In this document: positions 1 to 11,817 of the stretch, piece after piece
Position numbering within the stretch: position 1 is the first letter of the stretch
Layout: each line of letters starts with the position of its first letter
Source of the DNA: Nemophila menziesii
Lineage: Eukaryota; Streptophyta; Magnoliopsida; Boraginales; Hydrophyllaceae
Length of the DNA stretch: 64,000 bases
Assembly: GCA_029959085.1 (NCBI GenBank)
Contig: JARWIR010000017.1
Location: forward strand, 24,603,507-24,667,506
Direction: 5' to 3'
Position numbers and translations under genes: made by a program
Notes under the pieces: generated by a model
What the model saw: the letters and a program-made list of their open reading frames with translations, nothing else
Told to the model about the DNA's origin: nothing
Databases searched by the model: none

Positions 1-682
1 AGATATCAGTGAATAGGGAGCATTCTTAAGCCTGATTTGATCATTCTCTAGTTCCTTGATACACACTTTGTTGTTTGGGAATATGTGCTTACTCCAAACC
101 TCCACTGCTACTGAAGTGTCGTGACCATTGTCCAATAAATAAAGAAGAGTCTCAACTTTTCCTTGGGCCCCATGCCTCCTGTATCACTATCCTGCAATCT
201 TGGTGATCCATCTAAAGTGTTTCAAATTTTAAATATATTTAATATTTTTTGATTCGTCCATTCATGAAAAGTATCAGCGACGAGTGGTCAGATCCAATAG
301 CTGGGGGTACAAAGACCACCGCATTTGGAAACTTAACACTCAAATATGTACTTGCAAAAACACGATCAATCTTTGTTTTTACTAGTTCATTGTCCATTAG
401 TTGATTGTACCAGGTGTAGAAGTTCCCTTAAGACTTCAATTCATATAGAGAGATAGACGCAATAGAAGTATTAAAACTAAGGATGTGTTGAAGATTAGCA
501 GGGGTGCAACTATATATCTTCCCCGAGCTAAGGATATCATTAAAATCATCGATAATAATCCCTTGTTCGTCATGATTCTCTCTCCATTTAGTCAACGTGT
601 TCCATAATACAAGTCGGTCCTTATAGGCCGATGATGGGTCTTGGGGTGTTATAAAACAATGAAGTGAAAATAGAGGAACCAC
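1..682 (-). pseudogene. LINE (L1-type) ORF2 endonuclease, C-terminal half and linker to RT
   Basis: Read on the minus strand, this encodes the second half of an apurinic-type endonuclease of a plant L1-like LINE. The conserved GDFN block appears as IIIDDFNDILSS, with its Gly changed to Asp. It is followed by a KTKIDRVFAS block and the catalytic GSDHSSLILF block (the Ser-Asp-His signature). Then comes the linker typical of plant LINEs, KFETL and later RRHGAQGKVETLL, which normally leads into reverse transcriptase. The window starts before RT, so that part is outside or lost. There are frame changes near 200-300 and near 420, so it is a relic. The first half of the same endonuclease lies at 2206-2606, and the two halves join in frame if the solo LTR between them is removed. 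Confidence 0.82.
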
Positions 683-2205
683 TATACCGTAAGTGCATGG
701 TTGTCCAATTAATACTCTGATAAATCGGGTTTCGTTCGCAGGGACAGATAGTTATAACTCTAGTATTACTCAAACAGTAGAAGTAGTTGTTGAACAAAAA
801 AGTTAATTGATAAGATTTTTGTTTGGTTTTTCTAAAACTAAAGATGCAATAAAGTAAAGTACTAAATTAATTAACTGAAAAGAAAATAATGCAATAAATA
901 AGACTGGACGCAAGATGAGAAGGGTACTTGAGTCTCGCAAGGTTTTCACCTAAACTCTACAATTAATGTTTCTGTTTAAGGGATAAATAGGTATATTGTG
1001 CTAGTCAGGACTCTAATATCTCCTAACCCCCGTCAGGGTGAACTTAGGAGCTATCCTATGACACTATAAACCCCGTCAGGGCGATTATATCTACTTTTAA
1101 ATGATTAAGTTTCTTACCTCATTAGTTGCATGGTTAGTCAAGCCCGTGAGGGTCATTGACGGATACTACATGTTTATTATTTAGGTTTGCAATTAAACCC
1201 CCGCGTCAAGGTGATCACCTTGCCACTAAAGTGAATAGCTTAATTACTGAAACCTATTTCTAATTGATCAGATTAAAAATAGTAAATAAGCGTAAGATAA
1301 TAGTCAACACAAAATAATGAATTTAAATTAAATAATTAAATCCCAAATTCAAAAAACATAAATTAAAGAGATTAGGGTTCAACCCATAATGCGATTCTCA
1401 AGTACTGAATGATTTAGCTCATGTTCAAATTAAAAACTGAAATAAAATAAAGGAAAGACATGTTCCTAAATTACATAAATAAAATAAATAACCTAATTGG
1501 AGCGTTGGATTGTCTGTTGTTGGAAGAAAGAGAATTCTTCCAGCTCTAGTTTCTCCTCTGCCTACTGCTCTTGACTTCTCTCTTTTAATTTTAAGCGTAG
1601 AATGAATTGTGTATTCGGATAGAGGTCTAAAGGTCTATTTATAATGAAAAGGATGAATGCGATTTTTACTTAACGAATATAATTAAAATAATAAAAAGTC
1701 CAAATCTAATCTTCAATTCTCGTAAGTGGTGTACAATTGTTGGTAAAACGGCCATAACTTTTGCGTAACAACTCCAAATCACCTGATTCCAGTCGCTAAA
1801 TCTTCATAACTCAAAAACGAAACTTTACTATTTCAGGGCTCCAGGGCTGAATATGTGGCTAAGTGGCTCAAAAATCAGCAATTAGTAACAGCCTTCCAGA
1901 TTTGTAGTTTTTCTAGTCAACTCTTCGGGATATCTTTTCTTTCCTTTGACTCCTATCCTCAATCTAAGACTTTAATTCTCCCTTATCCTCCATGTATTGG
2001 TGCTCCATAGCATTCATGGACCTAATAACTTTGCACTAAAAACATACAAATTAACGTACAAAAGCTCTAAATATAAAATATCGTAAATCTAAGGGGAGAA
2101 AATGAAATACAACGAAATAAGCCTAAAATTCTGTCAAATAAGTCAAATATTCACCTAAATGATGTCTCCTAAGGGCTAATATTTAGAACAAAACGGGAGA
2201 CATCA
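683..2205 (-). mobile_element. Solo LTR of an Athila-like Ty3/gypsy element
   Basis: About 1.52 kb. In minus orientation it starts TGATGTCTCC (2205 downward), with the inverted GATGTCTCC/GGAGACATC pair seen at the same end of the two Athila-like elements further right. It carries the same internal landmarks: a TTCGTTCGCAGGGAC block near 730, several CCCGTCAGGGYGA-like blocks (1030-1220) and a minus-strand TATAAATA at 1636-1643. There is no internal region or second LTR, so it is solo. The LINE flanks support the insertion: minus-strand TCGGT on one side and GTGGT on the other look like a decayed 5-bp target duplication. Removing the LTR plus one copy restores the LINE reading frame. The left boundary is inferred and may be off by a few bases. 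Confidence 0.75.
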
Positions 2206-2606
2206 ACCGACGTGGCTTGCACACAAATCATATATAAAGGTAAATTACTATCCTTTATGCAACGTATAACGAATAAGTGATTTATGTTGACAATACTAAT
2301 ATTTAGGAAATTTTGCCAGAGTATTAGAATGCCCCTTTAATGTAAAGTTGTTCCCGTAGGGCCGTGAACAAGATGATTATCATAATGTAAATGTTGCACT
2401 ACTCTAGGTGCATCAATAGAGCTTAACATTGTTTCAAATAAACATATAAAAGATAGACGACACTCTGTAATTAACGTATTAAATACCTTCTTGTCAGAGG
2501 TTCGCACACCCCTTGACAGTTCTAGACCATCAACGTCATCAATAGTCGTCGGACATTTTAGGGACAATCCGGATATCCCTTTGTAACATGTGAATACATT
2601 ATCCAC
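2206..2606 (-). pseudogene. LINE (L1-type) ORF2 endonuclease, N-terminal half
   Basis: Minus-strand reading gives a block ending CRLSFICLFETM, which corresponds to the endonuclease strand that normally ends in ETK (metal-binding Glu). It is followed by a degenerate GPTGTTLH-RGILILW block matching the usual G-GGL-LLW segment, then NISIVNINHLFV and IYMICVQ-type strands. A stop codon interrupts it near 2340. It continues directly into the half at 1-682 once the LTR at 683-2205 is removed, so both belong to one LINE copy. The usual ORF2 start region is poorly preserved upstream, where a poly-C tract occurs. Confidence 0.68.
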
Positions 2607-2690
2607 AGTTCATGCACGTCCAAAACCAAAGCCATCATGTTTTGTCCTGAAGATTTGACATATAAGAACAGGCCAAGTAAACCATGTTAA

Positions 2691-2711
2691 CCCCCCCCCC
2701 CCCTTCCCCCC
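2691..2711. repeat. Poly-C tract
   Basis: A run of 13 C, two T, then 6 C. It is close to the 5' side of the LINE endonuclease relic. Length is likely polymorphic and prone to sequencing error. Confidence 0.9.
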
Positions 2712-5700
2712 ACTTCTTCAAAGATCTACCATTATCATCCCATAGAGTCGACTCAGTCGAGTTTATGGAATTTATTATTTATTATATAAAAATAATTTTA
2801 GCCCAGACATTTTGAAAAAAATATATTAATTTTAAGCTATTTCATTAATTTCGTATGATATTCTATAAATTTCAAAAATAATTTGCGTAAACTATATCTT
2901 TTAATCGCATCACAAACTAGGAACTCTAATCTTTAAACTCTATAAAACATTTCATAAAATTAGTGAAATATCCTAAATCTTGTCTTTTAAATATATTTGA
3001 CCTAAAATGGTACTTTTGAAAATGTTTGACCTAAAAATATTTTTAAACCATAAATAATGGCCTAAAATTAAAAATTTCTCTTAATAAAACACACCACTAT
3101 AAACACAACACCGTGCATATTATAAACTAAATACTTTGTCATGGTTTTTAGGTGGAAATCTTCCTTATATATTCTCGACATAGTTTAAGATAGTAAACAA
3201 ACCAAACCGTAAACCTAACCAATTTGACAATTAAATAAATTATTCAAAATAATAATTTTTTTAATAACACAAACTCATTAGTGAAGTTTTCTTATGTTTA
3301 GGAGCTATAATTTAATTTATTTTTCTAATAAATATCTTATTCAAATTCATATATTTAGTAGCCCGGTGAACGAGCTACCAAAAATCCTTAAAAGACATCT
3401 CCCTTAAGGATTTTTAGAAATTATTTAACTCTATAAAATAAGTTTTATATAATAGATTATATTCTCATTCAAATTTTTTAAATATTTTAAATCCATTTTC
3501 ATTAATTTTCCAAAATTATTATTTCTGGCTTTGATTTATTTTATTTATATAAAAAATTATATTAAAGTATATATTATTTTTCATATTGTAGGGATGAATA
3601 ACACATGTAACACACCAAAATCAACATAGGAACCTATCACCTAGATTTTGCCTACTATAAAATTTTATAGTATAAGCATTTATGTTAACTCAAATAATTA
3701 TCGAGATTGTTCCAAACACCTTTGCCCCATCCCCACCTTCAAAATACAAAATTATGGTTATGCTCATGATTATTACATGATTTATTTCTTCAAACTTATT
3801 TTTATTCATCAATATCACTTTATACCACATATTCCATTCTACACAAATAATTAATCAAAGTCTGACTTCAACCATAAAAGAAACATGATGTTCGTCAATG
3901 GTAGGTTCAATATAATCTCGGGAAGGTATTAATTGATCCATTCCCTTTGAAAAGAATAAAAATAAACAAACGGGAATGAGCACTTTAGGGACCTCCCTGA
4001 GATGTAAAATCATATGTGCATGATTACATCACGTACAAGTATATGCTGACGTGAGGGATTTCTGGTATGATGGTTTGGTGTGCATCATCCTATCGTGTCC
4101 TCCCAAGATAGAAGATAACAAAAGCCCATTAGAGGGTATAATGGGCCTCCATTGAACAAATATACTCACCATATAGACCTGAACAAAGGAACACCATCTA
4201 AAATTTATTCCTAACTCTAAAATATATTTGTGCTCTCTAATACTAACTTGATCATAAAAACATCATTGGGTACCACATCCCCTTGGTTCTAATAAATGTC
4301 TGGTTGATTTTTTAGCTAGCGCGAGTCGGGGTCCAAGATCAAAGATGGTAGTATTATATTCATAGACAAACTAGCCGATTCTATGTGTAACTAGTCCAAG
4401 TGGCTGATTAGTTGGTGTCCTATGTAGGAAACTGTAAGTGTTTCTCTAGTATTCCATTGAAAATGCATAAAATTGGTTGTGGATGACGAAGAAAAGGAAG
4501 AACCGAAGGAGGAATTGTCAGACAAAATGAAATAATAGGATCAAATGGTCTTATAGTGACAAGAAATGACCCTGTAACCGGGTTGAGTCAACAACAGTGG
4601 TGACTGGTTTACATGTAACCTTATAGATACAATATTTGGTTCAATAAACATTGGAGCAGGCGCAATGAGATGAGTCGAGAGGACCCTAATGCCCCCCGTT
4701 ATCAAAATCGGGGATTCCATCTCACATTCTTATAGAGGCATGCGAACTAGAATTTTTCTGTGTATGGAATGCATACCCCTTGTCTCAAGATATATACTAG
4801 GGAAAAGAAATAAATACCCAAGGGAAAGAGAAATAGCTGCAAGAGATACGAAGTCTATCAGAAAAACATGATTCTTGGTAAAACCAACAAAGCATGTTCT
4901 CTTAAATCATTCTGGATTTGGTAATGCTAGAAAAGTTCCAACCTTTGATAGTTCGAAGGTTTGATGGGTCAACGATCTGAACTATCAAATCACAATGTAT
5001 GAGAAGCACATGTATTCTGTGGCAATACATACACAAATTATTATTGTGCACCCCTTCCATATTGTCGGGAAATACCCAACAATGTGTTTTTATGTTGGAT
5101 CCTCATACCAAAAATCATTTCTCTCATCTTGCAGATAAATTAATGTTATGATATTCTACATGCGCGATTTTTTAAAAATTTCATTTCATTTTACACACAT
5201 GAACACATAAATATGTGAAAAACAGAATTTCATGCATAGTATATAATTATATAACAATCATAGAAAAACACATGTAAGGAATTATTTGTGATAAAGAAAT
5301 AAAGCCTCATAGACATGCTTTATACTATAAATTCACATTTTACTTTAGTTCAGATTACTAACCATTAATCATTTTCTGTGAAATTATAGATTTGTTGTAG
5401 AAAACTTTAGTCTTAATCCATAATTGCTCCTCAGATTTCTTGGTGAACAAGAAATATTTTTTTCCTTGCTTAAGATAGCCAAAAATCGGTGGTGGAGCAG
5501 CCTAGGGAGGGTCAGATTTTATATCCATCTTTAAGAAAAGGATATCATTTTATGCGATTAGTTTTGGAGTTTTGGAGACTAATTTTGTGGCACATGGGAA
5601 CTTGTTGATAGATTTCTTCTTTAAAGAGGTCACAAAAAAAGTAAAATAATATAATATCCTTAAATTAAACAAAAATAACAAGAAGACAAAAAATAAGTGG

Positions 5701-5799
5701 AAAAATATATAAAGATAAAAAATAAGTGGACGACCGAGTGATCTCCGGCCATCACACCGACCAGAGTCATCTCCGACCGCCACACCGACCACCACCTAA
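2712..5799. other. AT-rich spacer without recognisable gene
   Basis: Very AT-rich sequence with only short, chance-like open frames (at most about 80 codons, no recognised motif). A small pyrimidine-purine imperfect repeat of the type ATCTCCGRCCRYCACACCGACCA occurs twice near 5735-5795. I see no RNA gene and no clear transposon ends. Confidence 0.6.
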
Positions 5800-6440
5800 G
5801 ATTTTTTAGTATTGTGAAATTCTATGAGTACTAGAAAATTCTCTTAGTATAGGGAAATTCTCTGAGTACTAGAAATTCTCTGACTACTGGAAAATTCTTT
5901 GAGTACTAGGTGTAAAACGCTGAGTATTCCATGGTTTTGAATCACTGAGTAATCCAACCTTGGTACTCCTTTCATTGGAGCTGCTAAAGAAATAAAAAAC
6001 ATATAAAAAACAATGGCATGAAGCTCTGGAATCACTACTCGCCAAGGATATAAAAACACTGAGTAGTCCATGATTCTGAATCACTAAGTAACCCATGGCT
6101 CCATATCACTAAGTAGTACATAAATCTGAACTGAGTACTCAGTGTTTCAGAAATCACAGAAAGGCATTTTTGCTCAATATAAATCTAAACTGAGTATTCA
6201 TGATTTGAAGGAGATGCTCACGAATTCACCATGGATTCTCACACATCTTCTCACCATCATCACTAGGTACTCGTCATTGAAGTTTCACTGAGTACTCCCT
6301 GTTAAAGCTTCCTTGAACACATCTTACTGAGTACTCAGTAAATCTCAGCAAAACTCACAAAACTCATTGAAACTTTGATGAGTACTCACCATTAAAGCTT
6401 GAAACAAAGCTCACAAAACTCGCAACAACACTGTTAATCT
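5800..6440. repeat. Cluster of ACTGAGTA / TACTCAGT motifs (likely Mutator-like subterminal fragment)
   Basis: Dozens of degenerate copies of ACTGAGTA and its complement TACTCAGT occur at irregular spacing of roughly 20-50 bases, including CTGAGTACTCAGT near 6130. The same motif is clustered three times in the Mutator-like element at 36.7-44.9 kb, flanking its two genes. I infer that this is a fragment, probably an end, of a related element. No coding part is left here. Confidence 0.55.
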
Positions 6441-6522
6441 ACGCTAGAGCTTTATGACAGCCATTTGTAAAGACACGAGAGTGAGAGAGGAACCAGGGTT
6501 GTTGTCACAGATAGAGATTAAT

Positions 6523-7037
6523 TGGTGGGACCAAAGGTATGATAAATAAACGAATAAAAAAAAGATATAATATAGAACACACACCCACTACTACCACGAT
6601 AAACTCAGTGCAAGTGCACAGATCATTTGCAAATTATAGTTAATAGGTAAATTTCGTTCACAGGGATTTAGTCTGTTAGATTGAATTGTGTTTAAGATAA
6701 AAGTGTTAAAGAGATTAATTGTTAAAACTAAAATAAAAATAATAAGATAAATATATATTGGGTTTTCTGAATAAGGATCTAAATATCATAAATTAATGCA
6801 AATAAATAAACTAGGATAATGGAGATGAGAAATATAGCTTAGGGTTGCTAGTATACACTTATCCTTCTAAATCAATATTCTAATTATAAGGGTGATTTAA
6901 TGTTTAAGAAATTATAAATAGCTAGGATTCTATATTCCTCCTAACTACCGTCAGGGTATACTTAGGTGGCAACCTCAACACTATTATACCTTAGCGACCT
7001 TCTAGTTAGGCAAGCCCATCAGGATAACTACTACATA
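6523..7037 (-). repeat. 3' LTR of old Athila-like element, left piece
   Basis: Begins TGGTGGGACC, as does the 5' LTR at 23711. The two align over their whole length, including the CCACGA-AAACTC and TTCGTTCACAGGGAT blocks. Cut at 7037 by the younger element; the rest resumes at 14786. Confidence 0.88.
7033..7037. repeat. Target-site duplication ACATA (left copy)
   Basis: Exact 5-bp match to 14781-14785, directly flanking the young element. This is the size expected for gypsy integrase. Confidence 0.92.
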
Positions 7038-8612
7038 TGGTGTGGCCTAAGGTGTGATAAAAAGATGTATAAAATAAGTGCAAATACACACCCTAAACTA
7101 ACACTGTACTGCAAGTATTACAGGACGTATGCAAGTTTTAATGATAAGAAGATTCGTTCCTCAGGGACTGACGAAAGTTAGAGAGAACTTATGCAAATTA
7201 TCAAGTGCAGATATTAAAGATAGATAATAATACGCAAGTAGGAAGAAGAGAAAGATAAATATTTATTTGGTTTTTATATAATAAACTAAACTACTAAATT
7301 AAAGACAGAAAATAAATAACAGAAAAGAAAAGAAGATAGTATGAAAGATATAACTTAGGTTTTACTAGTATGCACTAATCCTTCTAATTCTATCTATTAA
7401 ATCTAGTTCATAAGGGAGAATATTAGCTCTTGGTATACTTAGTCAGGATTCTAAATTCCCATACCTTAGACCTTGAGAGCGACTAAGGGGGCTACGTCAC
7501 GACCAAGAAGTGATTTCAAATAGGGTTATCAAACGCCACTAAGGCCCTAAGCAAATACTGCAATCTTGGTGATACGGTGATTAAAACAAACCTTAATGAC
7601 TATCTAGTTAGAAGCATGTTTTGTCAGAACTACTATCGACACTAGACGTTATGTGGTGGTTCAATAGTTAAACACCCTGGTAAGGCGACCATCTAACTAC
7701 TATTAAGGTAATCCTATACGTTGCGCACCGCAAGGAAAACATACATTAAATCAAAACACATAATCAAATATGAAGTAAGTAGCTAATATCAGATTAAAAC
7801 ATATAATTCCCAAAGAAACTTAGATAGAAGAATTAGAATTCATAGATTATACATTATGCAAAACCTAAGCTAATAGAATTAGTTCATACAAAGAAAAGAA
7901 GAGAAAAGAATTACAAAATAAGAGGTTTAAGGAGGCATGATTGATGCACAGCTCCTTCCAGACTTCTTCTCTTGTGTTGCAGCTTCCTCTTGGCCTTAGG
8001 GTCTGGCCAAGGATGATTTTAGAGTGTTAAGAGGCTGTATTTATAGGTTATAGGAAGACCTAATTCGTTTTCTTGAAGGAGAAGGAAAGTAATAGACTCC
8101 TAGTCCAACTCAAATTCGTATGGAAATAAAGATAAACACTGCTTGACCGTTTTGAGCATATCTTCTTCGTTATTGGTCGGTTTGAGCTCCATAAGATACC
8201 AAAAGAACCGCAACAGAATTATCTTGACCCTTCAGAAGGAAATTACCAAATTCGGCCTATTTCTTAGGTAAAAACGCATATCTTTGGACGTGTATGCAGA
8301 ATCCCAGATTTAGGCAGCTTTTCCTTTTCCATCTTTTTAGCCTTTGTTTCCTTATCTCCAATTTCCATGCAAATCTCTTTCCATAAGTTGTAATCTTTGA
8401 CTTGGACTCTAATTAATCTCCATAATTATCTTTAAAGCTTCACACTAAATAAACAATTAAACCCAATATGCTCTAAAAATAATAATTCTACAAATCAAGA
8501 CTCAAAATAGGAAAGTGCACTAAATTAAGCTAAAATCGACCTATAAACTAATAAGTAAGCCTAAAATGATGTCTCTGAAGTATATTATATTATCACAAAT
8601 GAGGAGACATCA
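7038..8612 (-). repeat. 3' LTR of young element
   Basis: Nearly identical to 13215-14780. It contains the same minus-strand TATAAATA (8038-8045), the same CAGGGACTGACG block near 7160 and the terminal GATGTCTC/GAGACATC inverted pair (8569-8612). It differs from the 5' LTR mainly by an extra 8 bases near 8365. Confidence 0.95.
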
Positions 8613-10139
8613 AGACCCCCAACTCAAAGTTGTATCGTCCCGATACAATAAAAGTAAAGAACAGTAGGGTAGTCAAGAAGAAGAAGTAGGAGGAGAATAA
8701 GAACAGAACACAATGAATGATCCTAGAGCATAAATATCTAAAAAGTCTCATGTAGTAATGCTTAAGAAATAATGCACAACTATGTTTAATATACATGTAA
8801 TCAACAATCCATAAATTCAAGTTAAGATTAATTTCGCAATGCCAGAAGGAGAGGATGATAACTTAGTTCATGTTAATGGCTATAGGTTGTTCATAGATCC
8901 CAAAATAGCATCCAATGGTCCACTCACCTATTACCTAATAACTCAATTGTTTCTCCATCTAGTAGTTAGAAATCCTAAGGTCTTTGGTTATAACGTGGCT
9001 TAAGGACGGGTGTGGTATATTTGGATAATGAAAAGTGAGCTTTTGGCTCTCTCCTCACTAGCCATCAACGAATCGCCCTAGAGCTTGAGTTTTCACTCGA
9101 AGATGTTCTCACTCAACCCAATTTATTGATGCTTTTGATTTGCATCCCCAATAATCCCAAATAAAACCTTTTATGATGATATACAAATTCCACTTTGCCG
9201 GTCCGAATATATATTCCTTTAATATCAATTTTTTCTTTTGTATAGCTATGACTCTCTTTTTGATGTTCGAGATATCACGCTATTTTTCATATATATTCTC
9301 TCTTTTTAATGCCCTTGTTGGCAAATTTAGCTCGTAGCTTCTTTTCCATTCACTATTACCCCGGCAAAGGGTTACAATAATAACTTTCTCATCATCACTA
9401 AATTCACAATTACAATTCCCAAACCCAATGTTCCCTAATTATGAAACCCACCACCCCAAACTCAAGCTCTAAAACGCGTTTGTCTCAGGTTTTGCGATTC
9501 GAGTGCGGGTCATATAGATAAGTCCTACAAACTAAGGGTATGGATTATAATGTGTTTTAAAAAGGCTTTAGAAAGGCTCAGAGGGGTTAAGACGGATAAA
9601 TAATAACGATAATCAAACAAAAGGGTGAGAAAGTATAAAAGGCTTCAAGTGTTTTAATCATGAAAGAACTGCCTTATTCATTTTTCTAACTACCGGATTT
9701 CGTTACTTTTTCATTATTAGTTCATAGACAAGTGGGTTTTCAACTAATTTTAAACCTCACGTTCTACACACCAACAACTCTCCCTAAGTTTCAACGTGAC
9801 TTCTTAGCATTGCTCATTAACTTTTCTATCCTTTATTTCCTGTTTTCATGCATGCATCTAAACAAACTTGTAACATCTTTCAAAAACATACTACCTACTA
9901 TCATTAACTTAATAAAATCATGCTCAAATAGGTACATTCAAAATATTCTATGCCTAATTCAACCCAAAAAATTTTAAATTTTATGAAAAACAAAAAGGAA
10001 GATGAGGACAACGAATCCCCACCCCCTACTCAAAAATGAGCCGTGTCCCCACGACTCGAAAAAGAAAAAAAAATTAAAATTAGCAGAAATATTGCACATA
10101 AAGAAATGGTAGGGAAGAAAGAAAACATACTCTTCGAGG
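8613..10139 (-). other. 3' untranslated interior of young element
   Basis: Non-coding in all frames. It begins with the polypurine-like tract and the block TTGTATCGTCCCGATACAA (perfect inverted repeat, about 8630-8648), which the old element also has beside its 3' LTR at 15731-15749. The rest resembles the corresponding 3' region of the old element (for example the CCCCAACTCAA and GACACGGCTC-type blocks). Confidence 0.7.
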
Positions 10140-10705
10140 CTATTACCTCGCCTTGTTGATACTCGGATTAAATTCTAATGTATCTTCTTCACCCAACTTC
10201 TTCTTCGCTTTTCATTCAGGACACGTGATCATAATAGGATATTGCATTATATAACGTCATGGGAGAGATCGAAAATCCGTATCACCTCCTCATAGATCAA
10301 CTGTGCCACATCTTCTTCTTCTCCTCACATTCACAAACAACCCCATCATTCCAAATATCCACGAATCTTCATGTATTCTCCTTCAACTTCTTCTTCAAAT
10401 ACTATCTTATAAGAGAAAGGTAGTTCCTTTAACTGTTTCTCCGCATAAGTCTTCAGGGCCCTCGAAGTATCCTCTTTTTCTTTGGGTGCAGGATCTTGTT
10501 GAGGTTGAGTTTTCTCCTTTGCATAAAAGTAAAGCTTATCATTACGATCAAACAAAGGTATTCCACTCTTCTCAACTTTCTCTTTACCCTTTGATTTAGA
10601 ACTATAACCTTTGTCAATTAATTTCTTTGTTTAAATCCAAACCCGTGTTACTCTTCACCTCCCTCTTGGTAGCTAAAATTGTTGTTCTATTAGTCATCTT
10701 CAATT
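10140..10705 (-). pseudogene. Decayed third ORF of young element (plant transposon-protein domain relic)
   Basis: In minus-strand sense order it starts with a segment resembling MTNRTTIL-KREVKSN near 10700, matching the start MTKRTETLSNVREMKKN of the old element's third ORF. It ends with EEEDVAQLIYEEVIRIFD near 10270-10320, matching DEVDVARLIFDEVMGF there. The middle, including the VRGK and FYLGLF blocks, is missing, and several frameshifts are present. I infer a deleted and non-functional copy of the same accessory ORF. The function of this ORF family in Athila-like elements is unknown. Confidence 0.55.
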
Positions 10706-11129
10706 AACCCCCAACTCAAAGCTTTAGCAACCCTTGAAATTTGAACTTGTGAATTATTGATTGAACAAGCTTGATTTGGCCTAGGATAGGTGAATTGAGG
10801 ATGAATCTCTATGTGGGTAAGGTGGATTTGTAATGGGTTGGCTTGGATTTAAGAAATTGTAGGATGAATTTTTGAAATTTAAGCTTTTGATTCTTGGATT
10901 CAAGGTGTTTTGGTATGATATAGGTGGTTTGAATTCCTTGTAATGATGTGGAGGATGAATTGGATGTGTTTTCATGGTGATTGGGTAGTGTTTTGATGAT
11001 TGGTGAAGGTTTTGATGAGTTTTAATGGAATTGGGAGAGGTTTGGGGAAGAGAAAGAGGTTTAAGGTTTATAAAATTCGGAATAATGAGCATTAGATCTT
11101 CATATAACCTTGAAACCCTTTCTTTTCTC

Positions 11130-11520
11130 TCTCTGGCGGCTCGTGCGGACTACCCCTGCGGACCATGGGGTGCACCGCGGGGTACACCGCGACATCTGAT
11201 GCTCGAAATTTTTTGCTCACTGGTTAACACCCGTGGTAGGACCCCGTGGCACGTGTTTCTGAGCTGCGGACCAGGGTGCGGTGTACCGCGGGGGTGCTCC
11301 GCGCTTCCTACGTCAAAATACCCGTGGACCTACCCCGTGGCACGTGTTTGTGCGGTTCATGGTGCGGTATAGGGTCCGGTATACCGGACCCATCAGCTAT
11401 TTTTCTTTCTTTTCTGTACATAACACGTGGCTGCTACCGTGGCACGGGTTTTTACCTTGCGGTGCACCGCGGCTGAGATCCGGTGTACCGCACTTGTCAA
11501 AAACCTCCCCATCAGCTAGA
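11130..11520. repeat. GC-rich patch of GCGGTGTACCGC-type palindromes
   Basis: A GC-rich island inside an AT-rich element. It has six or more variants of the palindrome GCGGTGTACCGC (for example 11279-11290), CCGGTATACCGG at 11376-11387, GCGGTGCACCGC at 11459-11470, and repeated CCGTGGCACGTGTTT units (11234, 11334, 11438). The old element has a related patch in the equivalent position at 20360-20660. No convincing protein is encoded. Confidence 0.8.
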
Positions 11521-11749
11521 TATCGAAAAGTTATGCAGTTTAGGCTCAAAGATCACCTGATTTCGACATCCGAGCGCAAAGATATGACTTGCCGAAGTTT
11601 CTGTCCGAAATTTTTTTGCTCGCTTCCCTAACTCGATTTCTCCAATACCTAATCATCAAAAACACTAATACCTTTCTCAGATATGCAATATCAACTAAAA
11701 TTAATTAAACTAAACATAAATAAAAACTAAAAATGTAAAAACATAAACG

Positions 11750-11795
11750 AAATTACGGGTTGTCTCCCGTATAGCACTTTTGTTTAACGTCTTTC
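11750..11795 (-). other. Post-pol conserved block of Athila-like elements (GTTAAA...GGGAGACAACCC)
   Basis: On the minus strand: GACGTTAAACAAAAGTGC followed by GGGAGACAACCCG. This block usually lies just after the end of pol in tRNA-Asp-primed Athila-type elements. Here it follows the gag remnant directly, which places the pol deletion between the two. Confidence 0.7.
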
Positions 11796-11817
11796 AAAGT
11801 TAGACGTGTTACCTTGA

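Noticed and set aside
11025..11631. Three overlapping plus-strand open frames of 76-116 codons
   Set aside because: They lie antisense to the element, in the GC-rich palindrome patch where stops are rare; no recognised motif.
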